In this document: piece by piece, positions 18,138 to 26,091 of the stretch
How positions within the stretch are numbered: the stretch's first letter is position 1
How the letters are laid out: every line of letters begins with the position of its first letter
Assembly (NCBI GenBank): GCA_964530525.1
Contig: CAZHBH010000003.1
Location: forward strand, 1-64,000
Direction of reading: 5' to 3'
Source of the DNA: CAYNQN01 sp964530525
GTDB lineage: Bacteria; Actinomycetota; Acidimicrobiia; Acidimicrobiales; Acidimicrobilacustridaceae
Length of the DNA: 64,000 bases
Notes under the pieces: model-generated
The model's database searches: none
What the model was told of the DNA's origin: nothing
Seen by the model: the letters and a program-made list of their open reading frames with translations, nothing else
Position numbers and translations under genes: made by a program

Positions 18138-18974
18138 TCAGTCCGGGTCGAGGAGCCTCGCGTGGAAGGCACCGACGGCGAGGACCGCGTCGGCTGACAG
18201 CGTGGCGGGATCGAGCTCCGGGTGGTCGAGGAACATCTGCTCGGAGTAGGCGGTCGGGCCTTGGTTGCCGGGGCTGGCGAAGTTCGCCGCCAGGTCGTCG
18301 AGCGTAGTGCGCATCGCTCCGACGAGTTCGGGGCCGAACGAGGCCCGCACCGCGTCGGCAGCGGGTTCGGGGCCACCTCGATCGTTGTGGAGCAGGACGA
18401 ACGCGATGTCGTACCAGTCCTTCGGCTTCCGCCGGCTGCCCGCTGCGGCTGCCTTGGCGAGGAGGAAGCCGGCAAGGCCGCTGACGTTGACCTCTGCCGT
18501 CAGCTCGACGCCACCGACCCGCGAGGTGAGCACGCGCACCTCGACATCGCGAGCGGCGAAGCCAGTGCCCCGCAGGTTGACGGCACCGAGGTTCTCGCAA
18601 GCGTCGAACTGCACGATCGCCTGGTTCGGCTGATCGTCGAGGTCTGCGAGCAGCTCGAACTTCACGACGGTCTTCGTCGGTGCGCCGTCGGCGACCCAGC
18701 GCCACACGCGTTCGGTGTCGGGCTCGAACTCGGCGTTCCTGAGGGCGTTCTCGAGCCTCGCGGTGTTGATGGCTCCGCAGGCGACCTCGAGATCGACCTG
18801 CACGTCGACGTCAGTCGTGCCGGCGTGGCGCCAGGCGCTGCTTGCACACAGCAGCTCCGGAACGAGCCCACCGAGCACGACGAACTCGGGGCGACCGCCG
18901 TAGTGGTGCACCACGCGGACGAGCGCCGCCTCAGACGCGGCGCGAGCGGAGCGGGATCGCTCAGGTTCAGGCAT
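18138..18974 (-). CDS. AbiEii-like nucleotidyltransferase toxin
   Basis: 278 residues. The N-terminal minimal nucleotidyltransferase core is EFVVLGGLVPELLCASSA (GG motif, about residues 26-43), then HAGTTDVDVQVDLEV with the catalytic DVD pair, about residues 47-61. The C-terminal half has KAAAAGSRRKPKDWYDIAF, matching the conserved Lys/Asp helix of the AbiEii/AbiGii toxin family. Family members nucleotidylate tRNA or use GTP to stop growth, giving phage abortive infection. Its start overlaps the end of the AbiEi-like gene by 8 bp, the usual antitoxin-then-toxin order. Confidence 0.8.
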   Translation of the reverse strand: MPEPERSRSARAASEAALVRVVHHYGGRPEFVVLGGLVPELLCASSAWRHAGTTDVDVQVDLEVACGAINTARLENALRNAEFEPDTERVWRWVADGAPTKTVVKFELLADLDDQPNQAIVQFDACENLGAVNLRGTGFAARDVEVRVLTSRVGGVELTAEVNVSGLAGFLLAKAAAAGSRRKPKDWYDIAFVLLHNDRGGPEPAADAVRASFGPELVGAMRTTLDDLAANFASPGNQGPTAYSEQMFLDHPELDPATLSADAVLAVGAFHARLLDPD

Positions 18975-19980
18975 CGCCGACAACCTCCCAGAGGTGCTCC
19001 GCAGCCTCCTCGCCACGGACGCCCGAGGCGCGCAGGTCGGCGTAGATGCGGGGCCATGGCGCGACGCGGAGGTCACCGGCCGGGGCCGACAGCCGCTTGG
19101 TCACTGACGTGGGGAACGGACGCAAGACCAGGCGACCTCCCTCGATCGGCTTGAGGCCAGCGCGGTCGGCGACCTCGTCGAGCGTGGCCGGGGTCGGCGC
19201 GTCGACGAAGACGTCCAGGCCGCTCACCTCGGTCAGGTAGGGAGCGAGGACTGCGGCGCCAGCCGGGCCGGTGGCTGCCCATGCCAGGCCGTCGGCATCC
19301 CACCGCCGGCCGAGCTTCACCAGCTCGTCGGCGAGATCGCCGAGGACACCGACGCGGAGCATGAGGGGCTTGGTCGCAGTGAGAGCCGCATCGGCGTACG
19401 CCGTCAGCAGCGCCCGTCGGTCGCCGAGCTCCCGTGCCGAGGCCCTCCCACGTGGCGCGTCGGCCTCGAGCAGTCCGAGCGTCGTCAACGTCGCCAGCGC
19501 CTTCGTCGCAGAACCGGCCGACAGACCGGTCGTTCGCTCGACGTCGGCCACCGTGGGGCGCGTGCCGAGCAGCAGCGCCTCGGCCGTTCCGATGACCGAT
19601 GGCGTCCAGCGCGGGGCCAGATCGGGCTTCGTCTCAGGCCGACCGCTCCGGGAGACGACAAGGCCGGGCAGGGAGATCTCTGCTCCACCCGCCTCGTCCA
19701 CCCACCCCAGCCCGGCGGCGGCGATCGCGGCACGGGCCCCGGGCGATATGCGCCGCGCGACCACGACGTCGACGTCGCCCTTCGGGCGATCCAACACGAC
19801 GCGGACGTCGCCGAGCCAACCCTCGCCTGCCCATGCGGCTCGGACGCGAGCGCCGGCCACGTCGACCAGCGCGATGCCCTCGCCCGAACGGGCGAGGCGC
19901 ACAGGCGTGCCCGAAGGGAGGACGGCACGGATCGCCGTCTCCATCCTGCCGGAGCCAGCCTCCTGGTCGGTCGTGGTCAC
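18967..19980 (-). CDS. AbiEi-like antitoxin/transcriptional regulator
   Basis: 337 residues from a GTG at 19980. An N-terminal domain of about 140 residues of uncertain fold precedes a winged-helix segment (TVADVERTTGLSAGSATKAL, about residues 168-187, continuing through LLEADAPRGRASARELG). The C-terminal domain ends in LRVAPWPRIYADLRASG and GEEAAEHLWEV, typical of AbiEi-family C-termini. AbiEi antitoxins repress their own operon and block the toxin indirectly (type IV). A TATTGT -10-like hexamer ends only about 7 bp before the GTG, so the mRNA is probably leaderless. Confidence 0.75.
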   Translation of the reverse strand: MTTTDQEAGSGRMETAIRAVLPSGTPVRLARSGEGIALVDVAGARVRAAWAGEGWLGDVRVVLDRPKGDVDVVVARRISPGARAAIAAAGLGWVDEAGGAEISLPGLVVSRSGRPETKPDLAPRWTPSVIGTAEALLLGTRPTVADVERTTGLSAGSATKALATLTTLGLLEADAPRGRASARELGDRRALLTAYADAALTATKPLMLRVGVLGDLADELVKLGRRWDADGLAWAATGPAGAAVLAPYLTEVSGLDVFVDAPTPATLDEVADRAGLKPIEGGRLVLRPFPTSVTKRLSAPAGDLRVAPWPRIYADLRASGVRGEEAAEHLWEVVGDA

Positions 19981-19999
19981 GACGACACAATACCTCAGC

Positions 20000-20027
20000 C
20001 AAGTGAAATACTCACTGTGCAAGTGAG
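20000..20027 (-). promoter_or_regulatory. operator upstream of the AbiEi/AbiEii operon
   Basis: CAAGTGA is directly repeated at 20000-20006 and 20020-20026 (20-bp period), and CTCACT-gtgca-AGTGAG forms an inverted repeat at 20011-20027. It sits just upstream of the -10-like TATTGT of the antitoxin gene. Autoregulation by the AbiEi-type protein is inferred from family behaviour. Confidence 0.6.
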
Positions 20028-20110
20028 GATTTTGAATAGCTGAGGATTTCTTACGCGGGCTCGCCTGCCCGCGCAACAGAGGGGCAACCTCACGAAGCCG
20101 GCGCACATCT

Positions 20111-20128
20111 CCTCCCACACCCCTCCCA
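20111..20128. repeat. putative arm-type sites, element 1 right end
   Basis: CCTCCCA at 20111-20117 and 20122-20128, 11 bp apart, about 96 bp from the tRNA part of att copy B. Position and spacing mirror the element 2 right-end repeats at 34864-34892. Confidence 0.45.
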
Positions 20129-20181
20129 ATCAGGTCGGGAGATGGTGGAGTCTGGCGGTCACCAGCGGTCAGGCCGCTACG

Positions 20182-20211
20182 CTCTGACCAGGACGTTCGT
20201 CCTGGTCAGAG
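20182..20211 (-). terminator. tRNA-Arg downstream hairpin, copy B
   Basis: Identical in sequence to the hairpin at 17622-17651: 13-bp perfect stem with a GTTC tetraloop. Confidence 0.6.
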
Positions 20212-20272
20212 GGAACTTCCTTGGCGCCCCCGCCAGGATTCGAACCTGGGCACACGGTTTAGGAAACCGATG
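20182..20272 (-). repeat. att copy B: junction of elements 1 and 2
   Basis: 20182-20260 is identical to copy A (79 bp, including the 13-bp-stem hairpin at 20182-20211). 20224-20272 is identical to 34992-35040 of the intact tRNA-Arg (49 bp, reaching past the anticodon loop). It encodes CCA after the discriminator base (minus strand G-CCA), unlike the intact gene. The 5' part of the tRNA is absent. Confidence 0.88.
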
Positions 20273-20328
20273 GTTTATTTGCTTAAAAATGCTGGTCACA
20301 GGGTTGATTGTTGCTCATGATCTTGATT

Positions 20329-20346
20329 CTCCCCGAACTCTCCCCG
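20329..20346. repeat. putative arm-type sites, element 2 left end
   Basis: CTCCCCG at 20329-20335 and 20340-20346, 11-bp period, 57 bp inside att copy B and just before the integrase gene. The same heptamer recurs three times at the right end. Further in, GCTACGGTT is repeated at 20356-20364 and 20366-20374 (10-bp period), possibly a regulator site in the int leader. Confidence 0.5.
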
Positions 20347-20401
20347 TAAGATCTGGCTACGGTTAGCTACGGTTGGCTAAGCGGGGACAAGGGGGTCAGA
20401 G

Positions 20402-21772
20402 ATGGCGAGACCCGTGCAGGATGTGCGCATCTGGTCGCTCCAGGACCGGCGCAAGCACGCCATGGCCAAGCGGCCCTGGCTCGTGCGATGGGTGGTCGAC
20501 GGCCGGGAGCACAACCGCTCCTACCGCACCCGAGCCGAAGCCGACCGCTACCGGTCTCAGCTCCTCGTGGCCCAGAGCAAGGCCGAGCGCTTCGACCACG
20601 ACAGCGGCGAGCCGGTGTCGTGGACACCAGTCACGGGCGACAAGCAGCTCGTCGCCTGGGTGCGCCAGTGGCTCGCCGAGCAGTGGCCGGAGTGGCAGCC
20701 CCGCACGCGAGCCTCAGCAGTGGAGGCGCTGGCCCGGTTCGTGCCCTTGGTGTGCTCGGCGTCGGCCCCAGAACCGCCAGCAGAGATGCGTGCCTATCTG
20801 GTCCAGTCCCTGCGCCCCGGTGCCGAGGTCGACGGCGCTCACCCGTGCGAACGGTGGCTGGCACGTTGGAGCCCGGCGCTCGGCCACCTCGACCGAGAGA
20901 TGATGGCCAACGTCGAACAGCAGTTGGCCATCGGCGCCAGTGGACAGCCCCTCTCGGCCAACGTCTCCAACCGCTACCGGACCACGGCGCACGCTTGCAT
21001 CAAGCGAGCGGTGGAACTGGATGTGTTGGCAGCAGACCCGTGGCCACCTCCGCCGAGTGGTCGTCGGCGGCGCAAGAGCGCTCGCAAGCGCCGCTCGGTC
21101 GACATCCGGCTCTTGCCCGATCCGGCCACGATGGAAGCCGCTATCGCTGCCATGCGCTCGCACCAGCCGGGCAGTCGCACCTACGAGGTCATGACCGCCG
21201 TGGCCTACTACGCCGGGCTCCGACCCTCCGAGGTGGTGGCGTTGCGCCCGCGATCGCTGGACCTGCCCGAGGAGGGCTGGGGTCGCATTGAGGTGGTCGA
21301 AGCCGACGTCGACTGGGACGAACCCGGCGAACCCAAGACCGGCCAGCGCTCCGTACCGATCCCGCCCCAGCTCGTGGCCATCCTGCGGTCGTGGATCGAG
21401 GATGTCGGCGTGGGCGACGACAATCTGCTGTTTCGCACCAGAGGCAACAAGCGTCCGACCCAATCGAACTGGGGGAGAGCCTTGAAGCGTGGTCTGGCCG
21501 CCGTGGAGCACGACCCGATCCGGGTCTACGACTGCCGCCACGCTGCGGCCACCACATGGCTACGAGCAGGAGTCCCGCTCGGCGAGGTAGCTCGCCGCCT
21601 CGGCCACAGCGTCGAGACCCTGGTCTCCACCTACGTCGGCGCTCTCGAAGGCGACGAAGCCATCGCCAACGACCGCATCGAACAGGCTCTGTCCCCAACC
21701 GCCGAACGGTCGGCGTCTGCTGGATCTCAGCGGAGGAGACAAGCTCGATCGTCATCTTTCTATGTGGCCTAG
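20402..21772 (+). CDS. int: tyrosine recombinase/integrase of element 2
   Basis: 456-residue phage-type integrase. The N-terminal arm-binding-like domain is RPWLVRWVVDGREHNRSYRT (about residues 24-43). A SAM-like core-binding domain follows at about residues 80-215, then the catalytic domain: AGLRPSEVVAL (catalytic Arg), VYDCRHAAATTWL (second Arg/His box, with Tyr where His is usual), RRLGHSVETL and STYVGAL with the nucleophilic Tyr. The ATG at 20402 follows a G-rich Shine-Dalgarno. Its place beside an att site in tRNA-Arg identifies it as the enzyme for element 2. Confidence 0.93.
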   Translation: MARPVQDVRIWSLQDRRKHAMAKRPWLVRWVVDGREHNRSYRTRAEADRYRSQLLVAQSKAERFDHDSGEPVSWTPVTGDKQLVAWVRQWLAEQWPEWQPRTRASAVEALARFVPLVCSASAPEPPAEMRAYLVQSLRPGAEVDGAHPCERWLARWSPALGHLDREMMANVEQQLAIGASGQPLSANVSNRYRTTAHACIKRAVELDVLAADPWPPPPSGRRRRKSARKRRSVDIRLLPDPATMEAAIAAMRSHQPGSRTYEVMTAVAYYAGLRPSEVVALRPRSLDLPEEGWGRIEVVEADVDWDEPGEPKTGQRSVPIPPQLVAILRSWIEDVGVGDDNLLFRTRGNKRPTQSNWGRALKRGLAAVEHDPIRVYDCRHAAATTWLRAGVPLGEVARRLGHSVETLVSTYVGALEGDEAIANDRIEQALSPTAERSASAGSQRRRQARSSSFYVA

Positions 21773-21903
21773 TCCGTCTCTAGGGACGCTTCGCCAACAG
21801 TGAGCGAACTAGCAGAGACTGAGTGGAAGATCTAGTCCAGTCGGAATTGATGAGTACGCCCTAGGTGCCTACTCTCAGTCTGAACGAGTTCTTCTCTGCA
21901 GGC

Positions 21904-23811
21904 TCAGGCGGCGATCTTCAGCGCCCGAGCGCCTGTAATGAGAGATTGGACGAGTTCAGGGACCTCTCCCTGCGCGTGGAGTGCTGCTTCTTGATAGGTC
22001 GCATGGTCCTTGCCGCTATATCCGAGACCGTCTTCTATTAGCGCCTCCTTCGCCTCTGCCCATGCTGGCCACATCTCCTCGAGGGCTTGTTCTAGGCCAC
22101 CATCGACGAATGTAAAGTTCGTAGCGACGCGACTGACGGGCCAGTCCAGTTCCGGGAGATTGAAAAAGCGTAGAAGTCTCCGATTCCAATCGATGGAGTC
22201 CTTGACGGAACCGGATAGCTTCTTTGCACGAACCTCGTCACCTCGGGACTCTACATCGGCCAATTCGTCCCGAAGGTGTGAATCGTTGTCCGCCACGAGA
22301 TATACCGGGATGCCAATCTCGTCGAAGATTACGTAGGGCAAGAGGAGTCGTGTCTTGCCACCAGCCTCACCGATGAAGATGCCGTCCAACAGGAGTGGTA
22401 CAGATTCCTTGGTCGCGGCACCGGTCAAGACGGCGCGATCTGTGCTGCCCTCGACGAGAAGTACCACGTCAGCAAAGAATCCTTCTCCAAGCGCACCCAA
22501 GCAGACACCATCGAGTTGGCGCTGGATTGATTCTGGATCGATGAAAGTATCCAATCGTCGGACGACGTCGCCGACGCTCGAGCCCCGCACGATGACCCTC
22601 CCTTTGTTTCCAGACTGACGGGTCACGCGCCGAATCTGGTGAAACGACTTCGCTTCGATGAAGTATGGGCTGTGCGTCGCGTAGGTGACCTGGACACCCT
22701 TAGTTGCGTCCTCAGCGAGACCACGAAGCACAGCTGCGAACGATCTTGCTTGAAGTGGGTGCTGGTAGAGCTCGGGCTCTTCGATGGCTAGACACATGAC
22801 TCCGTGGGTTGCCTCACGTCTCCCACGCTCAGCCAGCATCTTCAAGGCGGCGATCAGCAAGGCACGCTGAAATCCATGGCCCTGCCGCTCGACTCGCGTC
22901 TCAAGAGTGGAATCAAGAACCGCTACGTCAAATTGTACGCGCTGAGGCTTAAGTGGCTCTGACCGAGGAGTGACGGCCACGGCACGGCCCGTCGCGAACT
23001 CACTGACTGCTGTCGTCAGCTCTGATGACAACTGGTCCAGTTGCTCCGACAGCAATCGGTTCTCGATCTCTGTCTGTGTTTTACCGAAGTTTTTGACTAG
23101 ATCTGCGATTTCCGCATCTACCTTCGTTCGATCGATTGCCTGCTCCAGGATCCGACCGATCACGGCGGTGCGTGAATCCGTCGTCTCCTCGGCAGCGCGG
23201 AGGTCGGCTGACACGAAGATGAAGTCGAAGAGCCCGGACATCAAGGCTTGGCCAGCGAAGCCGAAGAAATGGGACGTACTCTCGACGTCCGCGTCAGCGA
23301 GTTGATTCGGATGCTCCTGCTCCCACTCCGTCATCAGTTGGGACATGGCGGCATCGGTGGACCATGTAGGCAGCTCAAGTTCAGGCCTGTCAGCGCGAAG
23401 CGTTTGCCACAGACGCTTGCGTTCCGCCGCCGACCCGCCTGCGCGGACGGTGTCAAATCCCGCGAATGTCCGTCCGCGCCCGAAGATTTTGTCTTCGCCG
23501 TCGTGCCACCGTCTCCATAAGGTGACCGACTCGGCTGACGGAGGCGCGTACTTGCCCAAATGGCTCCGATCGTCGTCAGTAAGATGGTCGAACGTCACTT
23601 CGACCAGGACCACGCGCTCTGGATCGCGCTGGAAGACATCGTCCAAAGATAGAGACGAGCCCTTCGTTCCGTTGAAGAACCAGTCGAGTGCTCGGAGGAT
23701 TGATGACTTCCCTGCACCGTTCGGACCTAGGAAGGTCGTGACTGCATCGAATCCTACCTCGATGTCCTCCAGGCCACGGAAGTTCTTGATGCGTAGCGAA
23801 GCGATCCTCAC
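21904..23811 (-). CDS. OLD-family ATP-dependent endonuclease (AAA ATPase + TOPRIM)
   Basis: 635 residues from a GTG at 23811. The ABC/SMC-type ATPase has Walker A FLGPNGAGKSS (residues 27-37), a signature region RQGHGFQRALLIAAL, Walker B CLAIEEPELYQHP (about residue 350) and an H-loop TYATHSPYFI. A C-terminal TOPRIM domain follows with VVLLVEGSTDRAVL (conserved Glu) and IPVYLVADNDSH (DxD). This matches OLD nucleases such as P2 OLD and GajA of Gabija, which cut or nick DNA in anti-phage defence. No UvrD-like GajB is adjacent; the upstream partner is a PD-(D/E)XK-like protein. The gene is A/T-richer than the chromosome. Confidence 0.9.
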   Translation of the reverse strand: MRIASLRIKNFRGLEDIEVGFDAVTTFLGPNGAGKSSILRALDWFFNGTKGSSLSLDDVFQRDPERVVLVEVTFDHLTDDDRSHLGKYAPPSAESVTLWRRWHDGEDKIFGRGRTFAGFDTVRAGGSAAERKRLWQTLRADRPELELPTWSTDAAMSQLMTEWEQEHPNQLADADVESTSHFFGFAGQALMSGLFDFIFVSADLRAAEETTDSRTAVIGRILEQAIDRTKVDAEIADLVKNFGKTQTEIENRLLSEQLDQLSSELTTAVSEFATGRAVAVTPRSEPLKPQRVQFDVAVLDSTLETRVERQGHGFQRALLIAALKMLAERGRREATHGVMCLAIEEPELYQHPLQARSFAAVLRGLAEDATKGVQVTYATHSPYFIEAKSFHQIRRVTRQSGNKGRVIVRGSSVGDVVRRLDTFIDPESIQRQLDGVCLGALGEGFFADVVLLVEGSTDRAVLTGAATKESVPLLLDGIFIGEAGGKTRLLLPYVIFDEIGIPVYLVADNDSHLRDELADVESRGDEVRAKKLSGSVKDSIDWNRRLLRFFNLPELDWPVSRVATNFTFVDGGLEQALEEMWPAWAEAKEALIEDGLGYSGKDHATYQEAALHAQGEVPELVQSLITGARALKIAA

Positions 23812-23833
23812 TCCATCCCCCTCTCGTCAGAAA

Positions 23834-23849
23834 ATCACACCAGTGTGAT
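23834..23849. promoter_or_regulatory. palindrome upstream of the OLD gene
   Basis: ATCACAC-CA-GTGTGAT, 7-bp perfect arms, 22 bp upstream of the GTG start and inside the 149-bp gap behind the PD-(D/E)XK-like gene. An operator for an unidentified regulator is the likely role; it suggests the OLD gene has its own promoter. Confidence 0.5.
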
Positions 23850-23960
23850 CCGACAGCTCCGAACGTGCAACAGCTGGGGAAGATTCCAAGAGAAGGGGCA
23901 CTTCGGGACTGCCCGTACGTGCAGCGAGGAGGGTGACGCCCAGCTGGTGGAGGGCGGGAG

Positions 23961-25403
23961 TTAGAGATTCGATGCTGATGGGGGTTTACGAGCGTCGACA
24001 AGCGTACTCTTGAGATCGAGCCCGAGTTTATTGCCGAGTTCCCGCGTGCGCAGGGGCAGCGTCGTTCGTCGTTGACCTACGTCTGAGTTCCGCCGATGGC
24101 TTCGATATTGGATCGCGACGAATCGACCCACTGAACAACGGTCTGACTCAAGGTAGGAGGTCAGCTGATGTTCCAGCCCATTCCAGAACTTGCCATTGTG
24201 GAGTTTCTTAATCTCAAGCAGCGCACGGTTCTCATACCCACTGGAGAACTTGAAGTCGACTGGCCCGCGGCCAAGATCTACCTCGCGGTCGAGGACGATG
24301 TTGTGGGCGATGCAACGTGATTCAGCGAGAGCTCGGAAAAGGAGTTGAGCAGCTTCTTCATCCTTAGGGGTGCTATCATCATTGATCAGTCCATACCAGC
24401 CCCGTCGTTGTTCTACGAAGTGTTTGAAGTCCTTGATTAGCGAATCGATGAACGAGACGAAGGCTGGCTCATCTGTCACAGGAGCAAGGCTGAGTGGTGA
24501 TTCGGCAGCGTAGGCCTGTGCGTGGCGAAGCCAGTTGTAGATGCCCATGGGGTCCTGCTCGAGGTCATAGGGATCGGGGCTAATTCCCTCCCGCGCTCGG
24601 GTCCAGTTTTGGACCGCCTCAGGGTCGCGTCGTGCGAGATCGACGATGTCTTTTTTCCTCACATTGGATGAGATGTCGTAGTTGAGGTCAGCTCGGAGCT
24701 GTACAGCCTCCGAACTGGCCCAGAAGTCGTACGCATCGAGGCTGGGCAGCTTTCTGAGGAATCGCCTTGGCGTCAGGATCACGGGTAAGCCATTCTCCGG
24801 GTTGGTTGGCAACCTCACCTCGACAGGGTCCCAACGTAGGTATGTCGCATTGAACGCGCCTCGATCGATTCGATGCGGTTCCGTGGCAATCCCGTGCCGC
24901 GACACCACTGTGATGGTGTACCTCGTGAACCTCTCGATGAGAACATTGCAGACGAGGTCGGAAATGCGGTCGCGCCCAATGCCTTCATTGAGAACCCCGA
25001 GGGTCTCGAAATGTGCAAGGTTCTCGATGCCTCTGTTGATCGAAAGCTCCATAGCTTCGCAGATACGCCGGGCATTGCCACGACCACTGCCAGATCCGCT
25101 GGTTCCGCTGTCAGTGAATCCGAGGCAGAACGGCCGTGGTTCGGGGAAGCGGAGAAGTTCCAGAGCCTTAGTCCGTTCCGGTGCGGAGGGTGTCTGTATC
25201 GTGTTCCCGACCATGTGGAACACGATGTTGAAGTAGGCAATCAGTTCAGCGTGAGCGCGGGCCCACAACTCCCCATCGTCCTTGAAGATTAGGAACGGAT
25301 CTACGAACAACCGCGTGTCGGCACCGAGGATGGGGTCGAACCAGTCGTCGTCTTCTTCTATGAGTTCGATACCGAAGTAGTTTGAGAAGTAGTTTGCCGC
25401 CAT
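23961..25403 (-). CDS. PD-(D/E)XK-like protein, probable partner of the OLD nuclease
   Basis: 480 residues, no assigned family that I recognise. The N-terminus NYFSNYFGIELIEEDDDWFD and ADTRLFVDPFLIFKDDG is acidic/aromatic and looks conserved. The C-terminal third contains a nuclease-like site: GPVDFKFSSGYENRALLEIKK (about residues 405-425), an Asp followed 13 residues later by E-x-K, the spacing of the PD-(D/E)XK core. Same strand as the OLD gene, 149 bp upstream, with the same A/T-richness, so the two probably arrived together. Function as the recognition or nuclease half of a defence pair is inferred. Confidence 0.6.
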   Translation of the reverse strand: MAANYFSNYFGIELIEEDDDWFDPILGADTRLFVDPFLIFKDDGELWARAHAELIAYFNIVFHMVGNTIQTPSAPERTKALELLRFPEPRPFCLGFTDSGTSGSGSGRGNARRICEAMELSINRGIENLAHFETLGVLNEGIGRDRISDLVCNVLIERFTRYTITVVSRHGIATEPHRIDRGAFNATYLRWDPVEVRLPTNPENGLPVILTPRRFLRKLPSLDAYDFWASSEAVQLRADLNYDISSNVRKKDIVDLARRDPEAVQNWTRAREGISPDPYDLEQDPMGIYNWLRHAQAYAAESPLSLAPVTDEPAFVSFIDSLIKDFKHFVEQRRGWYGLINDDSTPKDEEAAQLLFRALAESRCIAHNIVLDREVDLGRGPVDFKFSSGYENRALLEIKKLHNGKFWNGLEHQLTSYLESDRCSVGRFVAIQYRSHRRNSDVGQRRTTLPLRTRELGNKLGLDLKSTLVDARKPPSASNL

Positions 25404-25490
25404 CGACTGATCCTAGGTCTTTGGCTGCAATCATGAGGCTCATTGCGCGGGGATCGCTGGGACGGCGATGAGACTCACCACAGCTCACTC

Positions 25491-25721
25491 TCAGCGCGAC
25501 GTGGTGTCGCGCGGTGATGGTGGCCAGGTTGGGTGGATGCGGGATTGGTTGACCCACTCGTCTATCTCGTCGGGGTCGAAGCGGATGAAGTGGCCAAGCT
25601 TGATGTAGGGGATGCGACGTTCGGCGATGAGGCGGCGGATGTAGCGGACTCGGACGCCGAGGCGTACAGCGAGCGAGTGGACGTCGAGGAGCTTGTCGTC
25701 GGGGTTCTGGGTGGTCGTCAT
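25491..25721 (-). CDS. excisionase/HTH_17 (MerR-like) DNA-binding protein
   Basis: 76 residues. The core LLDVHSLAVRLGVRVRYIRR, then LIAERRIPYIKLGHFIRF and DEIDEWV, is the classic short helix-turn-helix of excisionases (residues about 10-58). The ATG at 25721 follows an AAGGAAC-type ribosome site. It may be the recombination directionality factor of element 2 or a small regulator for the genes it precedes on the same strand. Confidence 0.8.
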   Translation of the reverse strand: MTTTQNPDDKLLDVHSLAVRLGVRVRYIRRLIAERRIPYIKLGHFIRFDPDEIDEWVNQSRIHPTWPPSPRDTTSR

Positions 25722-26087
25722 GAGGTTCCTTATTTGGTGTGGGCCATGGCCTCGCGGCCGTGGCACTCCGGTCCTGCCAGGAGAACAAGACGACGTCCTT
25801 GTTTCGGCACCTTCCAAGGCACCGGGATAGTCCCCGGTGGGCAGGGGGATTCCGATGAGAGGAGATCGAAGGTGCATCGGATCGATGGCTTTTGAGGCCG
25901 CTCGCGACCCCCGTGACCAGCGGTTGGGACGTCGACGAGGACGTGCACGGTGCCTCTACGGTGATATGTGGCATGACTCTCTAGGCCCCAGAGGGAACTT
26001 CCGCGTCGCGCAGGCTTCCGGGGTCGATCTAGCCTTCCAGACGCTGTGTCGGCGTGTTCCACCAACGTGAGGTCTAAACTCACTTTT
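25722..26087. other. 366-bp gap, no gene supported
   Basis: A CACCGGG-atagtc-CCCGGTG hairpin (7-bp stem) lies at 25821-25840. The right end holds the promoter of the AbiEi-type gene. The remaining open frames lack good starts and recognisable content. Confidence 0.5.
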
Positions 26088-26091
26088 GTGA
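26067..26091 (+). promoter_or_regulatory. leaderless promoter and operator of the AbiEi-type gene
   Basis: GTGAG-gtctaaa-CTCAC inverted repeat (26067-26083) overlaps a TAAACT -10 hexamer (26075-26080) whose predicted +1 is the GTG start at 26088. A second small palindrome TCAC-tttt-GTGA (26080-26091) covers the start codon. The half-sites GTGAG/CTCAC also occur in the operator of the element 1 AbiEi gene. Confidence 0.55.

Larger units (their letters stand above)
17622..20260. mobile_element. element 1: att-flanked cassette in tRNA-Arg carrying a type IV TA pair, no integrase
   Basis: Two identical 79-bp direct repeats (17622-17700 and 20182-20260) bound a unit of 2560 bp per repeat copy. 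Its only clear genes are the AbiEi-like and AbiEii-like pair. Near each end is a pair of C-rich repeats spaced exactly 11 bp (CTTCCCA at 17766 and 17777; CTCCCA at 20112 and 20123), the layout expected of integrase arm sites. No recombinase gene or fragment was found inside, so it is either a deletion remnant or is mobilised in trans. Confidence 0.7.
20027..20401. other. junction region between the two elements
   Basis: No gene. It holds the right end of element 1 (C-rich arm repeats at 20111-20128), att copy B, an A/T-rich stretch at about 20273-20325, the left arm repeats of element 2 and the integrase leader. Confidence 0.7.

Noticed and set aside
17661..18197. Plus-strand frame of 178 codons through the tRNA remnant
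   Set aside because: Its first part is the translated antisense of the tRNA and hairpin, the rest has no family features, and no ribosome site precedes it.
18138..19980. Ordinary regulator plus unrelated enzyme
   Set aside because: The gene overlap, GG...DVD nucleotidyltransferase core and operator fit the AbiEi/AbiEii arrangement better.
21904..25403. Gabija system (GajA + GajB)
   Set aside because: The ATPase/TOPRIM protein fits GajA, but no UvrD-like helicase gene is adjacent; the partner has a PD-(D/E)XK-like site instead.
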